A stretch of 6,648 nucleotides of DNA from an uncultured Frankineae bacterium. GTDB lineage: Bacteria > Actinomycetota > Actinomycetes > Mycobacteriales > SCTD01. Below are positions 5,409 to 6,648 of the stretch, one piece after another (position 1 is the stretch's first letter; the number at the start of each line of letters is the position of its first letter). Position numbers and translations under genes: made by a program. The stretch spans positions 1-6,648 of the forward strand of contig CADCUE010000298.1 of the NCBI GenBank assembly GCA_902805805.1, read 5' to 3'. Under the pieces are notes generated by a model, which was given only the letters and a program-made list of their open reading frames with translations, did no database searches and was not told where the DNA came from.

Positions 5409-5648
5409 GTGTCCCTGCTGCTGGTCGCGCTGCTGCTGCCGCTCGGCCTGCTCGCGCTGATGCTCGGCATGGAGCGCGTCGAGCGCCCGCTGCGCGTCGA
5501 GTCGGTGAGCGAGCAGCTCGAGCAGTTCCTCGACCAGGCCCGGCCGGAGGAGGTCGAGACCTACGTCAGCCAGGGGTTCGCACCCGCGCTCGAGCGCTAC
5601 TGGCGCCGGCGCCGGCTGACGCGGCTGCTGCCCGGCCGGGCGCGCTAG
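5409..5648 (+). CDS. Small single-span membrane protein, Rv3675-like by position
   Basis: A 79-residue protein with one hydrophobic segment at about 2-20, rich in Leu, directly followed by MERVERPLRVE, an acidic helix (about 30-52) and a very basic C-terminus with four consecutive Arg. By charge balance the C-terminal part is probably cytoplasmic. I do not recognise a named domain. GTG 5409 was chosen because AGGGGA at 5393-5398 lies ten bases upstream and the membrane segment then starts at once; GTG 5373 would add twelve residues but has no good ribosome-binding site. In mycobacteria a membrane protein, Rv3675, sits between nth and crp, so this is its positional counterpart; similarity was not tested. 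It lies between two genes for cyclic-nucleotide-responsive proteins, which makes a link to signalling possible but unproven. Confidence 0.7.
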   Translation: MSLLLVALLLPLGLLALMLGMERVERPLRVESVSEQLEQFLDQARPEEVETYVSQGFAPALERYWRRRRLTRLLPGRAR

Positions 5649-5694
5649 GCCGGTCCGACGGCCGCTCCCGCGCGGTGCGCGCCGGGGCACGCCG

Positions 5695-5710
5695 GGTGAC
5701 GTGGGACACT
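5695..5710. promoter_or_regulatory. Candidate Crp-binding site upstream of crp
   Basis: GGTGA, six bases, ACACT: compared with TGTGA-N6-TCACA the inner GTGA and CAC are kept with correct spacing (GTG at 5696-5698, eight bases, CAC at 5707-5709). It lies 52 bases before the crp start codon. GACACT at 5705-5710 also resembles a weak -10 box, so a bound dimer could cover the promoter and repress it. This would fit the autoregulation common among Crp proteins. The match is imperfect at both outer positions. Confidence 0.4.
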
Positions 5711-5762
5711 GGGGGCCGGACGCCTCGCACACCGGGGCTCGAGCAGCAGGGGGACCCCGCCC

Positions 5763-6449
5763 GTGGACACGGCAGCCGACGACGTCCTGGCCCAGGCGGG
5801 CCTGTTCCAGGGCGTCGCCCCCGAGGCCCGGGAGGCGCTCGCCGCCGCCCTCCAGTACAGCGACTACACGCGCGGCGAGGCCGTCTTCACCGAGGGCGAG
5901 CAGGGCGACACGCTGTTCATCGTCCTGACCGGCAAGGTCAAGGTCGGCCGCCGGGCCGCGGACGGCCGCGAGAACATGCTGTCGGTGATGGGCCCGTCCG
6001 ACATGTTCGGCGAGCTGTCGCTGTTCGACCCGGGCCCGCGCACCGCCACCGCGACGGTGCTCACCGACGCCCGGCTCGCCTCGCTCGCCCACGCGGCGCT
6101 GCGGCCGTGGATCAACGACCGGCCGGAGATCGCGGAGCAGCTCCTGCGCGTGCTCGCCCGCCGCCTGCGCCGCACCAACGACGCGCTGGCCGACCTGATC
6201 TTCACCGACGTGCCCGGCCGCGTCGCCAAGGCGCTGCTCGAGCTCGCCGAGCGCTTCGGCACGCAGGAGGGCGAGGGCGTGCGCGTCCACCACGACCTCA
6301 CGCAGGAGGAGCTCGCGCAGCTCGTCGGCGCGTCCCGCGAGACCGTCAACAAGGCCCTCGCCGACTTCGCCTCGCGCGGCTGGATGCGCGTCGACTCGCG
6401 TGCCGTGACGATCCTCGACGCCGACCGCCTGGCCCGCCGCGCCCGCTAG
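5763..6449 (+). CDS. crp: Crp-family cAMP receptor transcription regulator
   Basis: A 228-residue global regulator, close in length and sequence to M. tuberculosis Crp (Rv3676). The cyclic-nucleotide-binding beta-roll covers about residues 12-110: EGEQGDTLF (44-52), then the phosphate-binding cassette [16 protein letters not shown] (82-97), with Glu84, Arg93 and Thr94 placed to contact cAMP. The long dimerisation helix is about 112-140. [13 protein letters not shown] (149-161) and the helix-turn-helix [21 protein letters not shown] (about 179-199) form the DNA-binding winged helix. The near-invariant [14 protein letters not shown] stretch marks the actinobacterial Crp/GlxR branch, which controls carbon use, respiration and, in some genera, development. 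GTG 5763 has AGGGGGA at 5748-5754 eight bases upstream and matches the family N-terminus. It is 114 bases after the small membrane protein, with its own likely promoter. It ends three bases from a convergent gene. Confidence 0.97.
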   Translation: MDTAADDVLAQAGLFQGVAPEAREALAAALQYSDYTRGEAVFTEGEQGDTLFIVLTGKVKVGRRAADGRENMLSVMGPSDMFGELSLFDPGPRTATATVLTDARLASLAHAALRPWINDRPEIAEQLLRVLARRLRRTNDALADLIFTDVPGRVAKALLELAERFGTQEGEGVRVHHDLTQEELAQLVGASRETVNKALADFASRGWMRVDSRAVTILDADRLARRAR

Positions 6450-6468
6450 TCATTAGCCCGGCAGGGCC
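6431..6468. terminator. Imperfect hairpin between convergent crp and TPR-like gene
   Basis: GGCCCGCCG at 6431-6439 can pair with CGGCAGGGCC at 6459-6468, nine pairs with one bulged A, and inside it GCTA (6445-6448) pairs with TAGC (6454-6457). The structure spans both stop codons, so it could end transcription from both sides. It lacks a T-tract and lies partly in coding sequence, so this is only a candidate. Confidence 0.35.
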
Positions 6469-6648
6469 GCCAGCAGCCCCTCGGTCGCCGCGACCTCGGA
6501 GCGCTGCCCGGTCGAGCGCGCCGTGCGCAGCGCCTCGGTGAGCGCCGCGCGCGCGCCCTGCTCGTCGCCGACGGCCCGCAGCGCGGACCCGAGCGCCCGG
6601 TGGGCCAGCACCTGCGCCCGCACGTCCTCCGCCGGCGTGGCGACGGCC
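6453..6648 (-). CDS. C-terminal fragment of a TPR-like helical-repeat protein
   Basis: Only the last 64 residues are inside the window; the gene continues past base 6648 on this strand. The frame ends in TAA at 6455-6453, with TGA directly after it at 6452-6450. It reads AHRALGSALRAVGDEQGARAAL, then EALRTARSTGQR, and ends with a last helix LLAALPG. The pattern of Ala/Leu/Gly at helix contacts, ALG..L...GD..GA...L.EAL, is typical of a tetratricopeptide repeat pair. TPR arrays of this style end many actinobacterial regulators (AfsR/SARP, LuxR-LAL) and other scaffold proteins, so the full protein cannot be named. In M. tuberculosis the gene after crp is, as I recall, a metallo-beta-lactamase-like gene, so the synteny appears to end here. 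High Ala/Arg content also suits random GC-rich DNA, but the open frame and convergent packing favour a real gene. Confidence 0.6.
   Translation of the reverse strand, partial: AVATPAEDVRAQVLAHRALGSALRAVGDEQGARAALTEALRTARSTGQRSEVAATEGLLAALPG

Noticed and set aside
5672..5688. Short GC-only hairpin (CGCGC/GCGCG) upstream of crp
   Set aside because: Five pairs of alternating G and C are common by chance in this DNA and there is no other support for a terminator.
4329..6293. 654-codon open frame on the minus strand across rsiG-like, membrane protein and crp genes
   Set aside because: It is antisense to crp and other recognisable genes, its protein is low-complexity and rich in Arg, Gln and Gly, and such long antisense frames are expected at this GC content.
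1..6648. Mobile element, CRISPR array, phage genes, tRNA or rRNA, toxin-antitoxin or defence system
   Set aside because: No transposase, integrase, repeat-spacer pattern, RNA gene signature or defence domain is visible; the genes are mostly conserved actinobacterial core genes in a known order.

Overview
The window is very GC-rich, its genes are tightly packed, and most of them start with GTG. Together with the protein families this points to a high-GC actinobacterium. Recalled from established knowledge, the gene order matches the Mycobacterium tuberculosis block Rv3670-Rv3676: ephE, marP, NUDIX hydrolase, TlpA-like thioredoxin, nth, small membrane protein, crp. Two genes have no counterpart in my recollection of that block: a DUF309 gene between the hydrolase and marP, and an RsiG-type anti-sigma gene between nth and the small membrane protein. 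I cannot name the genus. An RsiG-like protein suggests a lineage that has a WhiG/FliA-type sigma factor.

Layout: (1) 1-1320, plus strand: the 3' part of an epoxide-hydrolase-like alpha/beta hydrolase, then a DUF309 protein. A 13-codon minicistron lies at the junction and overlaps the stop of the first gene and the preferred start of the second by four bases each. (2) 1324-4584, minus strand: nth, a TlpA-like membrane-anchored thioredoxin, and a CoA-pyrophosphatase-type NUDIX gene, joined by four-base stop/start overlaps; then, after 41 bases, the MarP-like membrane serine protease, which may have its own leaderless promoter. (3) 4585-4772: a divergent control region with a likely leaderless nth promoter and, for the plus-strand gene, a ribosome-binding site but no recognisable promoter. 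(4) 4773-6449, plus strand: an RsiG-like protein, a 79-residue single-span membrane protein, and a Crp-family regulator. (5) 6453-6648, minus strand: the C-terminal end of a protein with TPR-like helices, convergent with crp.

How the genes may work together: nth does base-excision repair, the TlpA-like protein handles disulfide redox outside the membrane, the NUDIX protein probably hydrolyses CoA, and MarP is a periplasmic protease tied to acid and oxidative stress in mycobacteria. Its two paired cysteines are conserved here. On the other side of the divergent region, a predicted c-di-GMP-binding anti-sigma factor and a predicted cAMP-binding regulator lie in one short plus-strand run, so two cyclic-nucleotide signals may meet at this locus. 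The most interesting signal is the RsiG-like protein: its first c-di-GMP motif is perfect and its second is partly eroded. I see no mobile element, CRISPR array, tRNA, rRNA or phage gene, and most of the window is conserved core genome rather than a new system.
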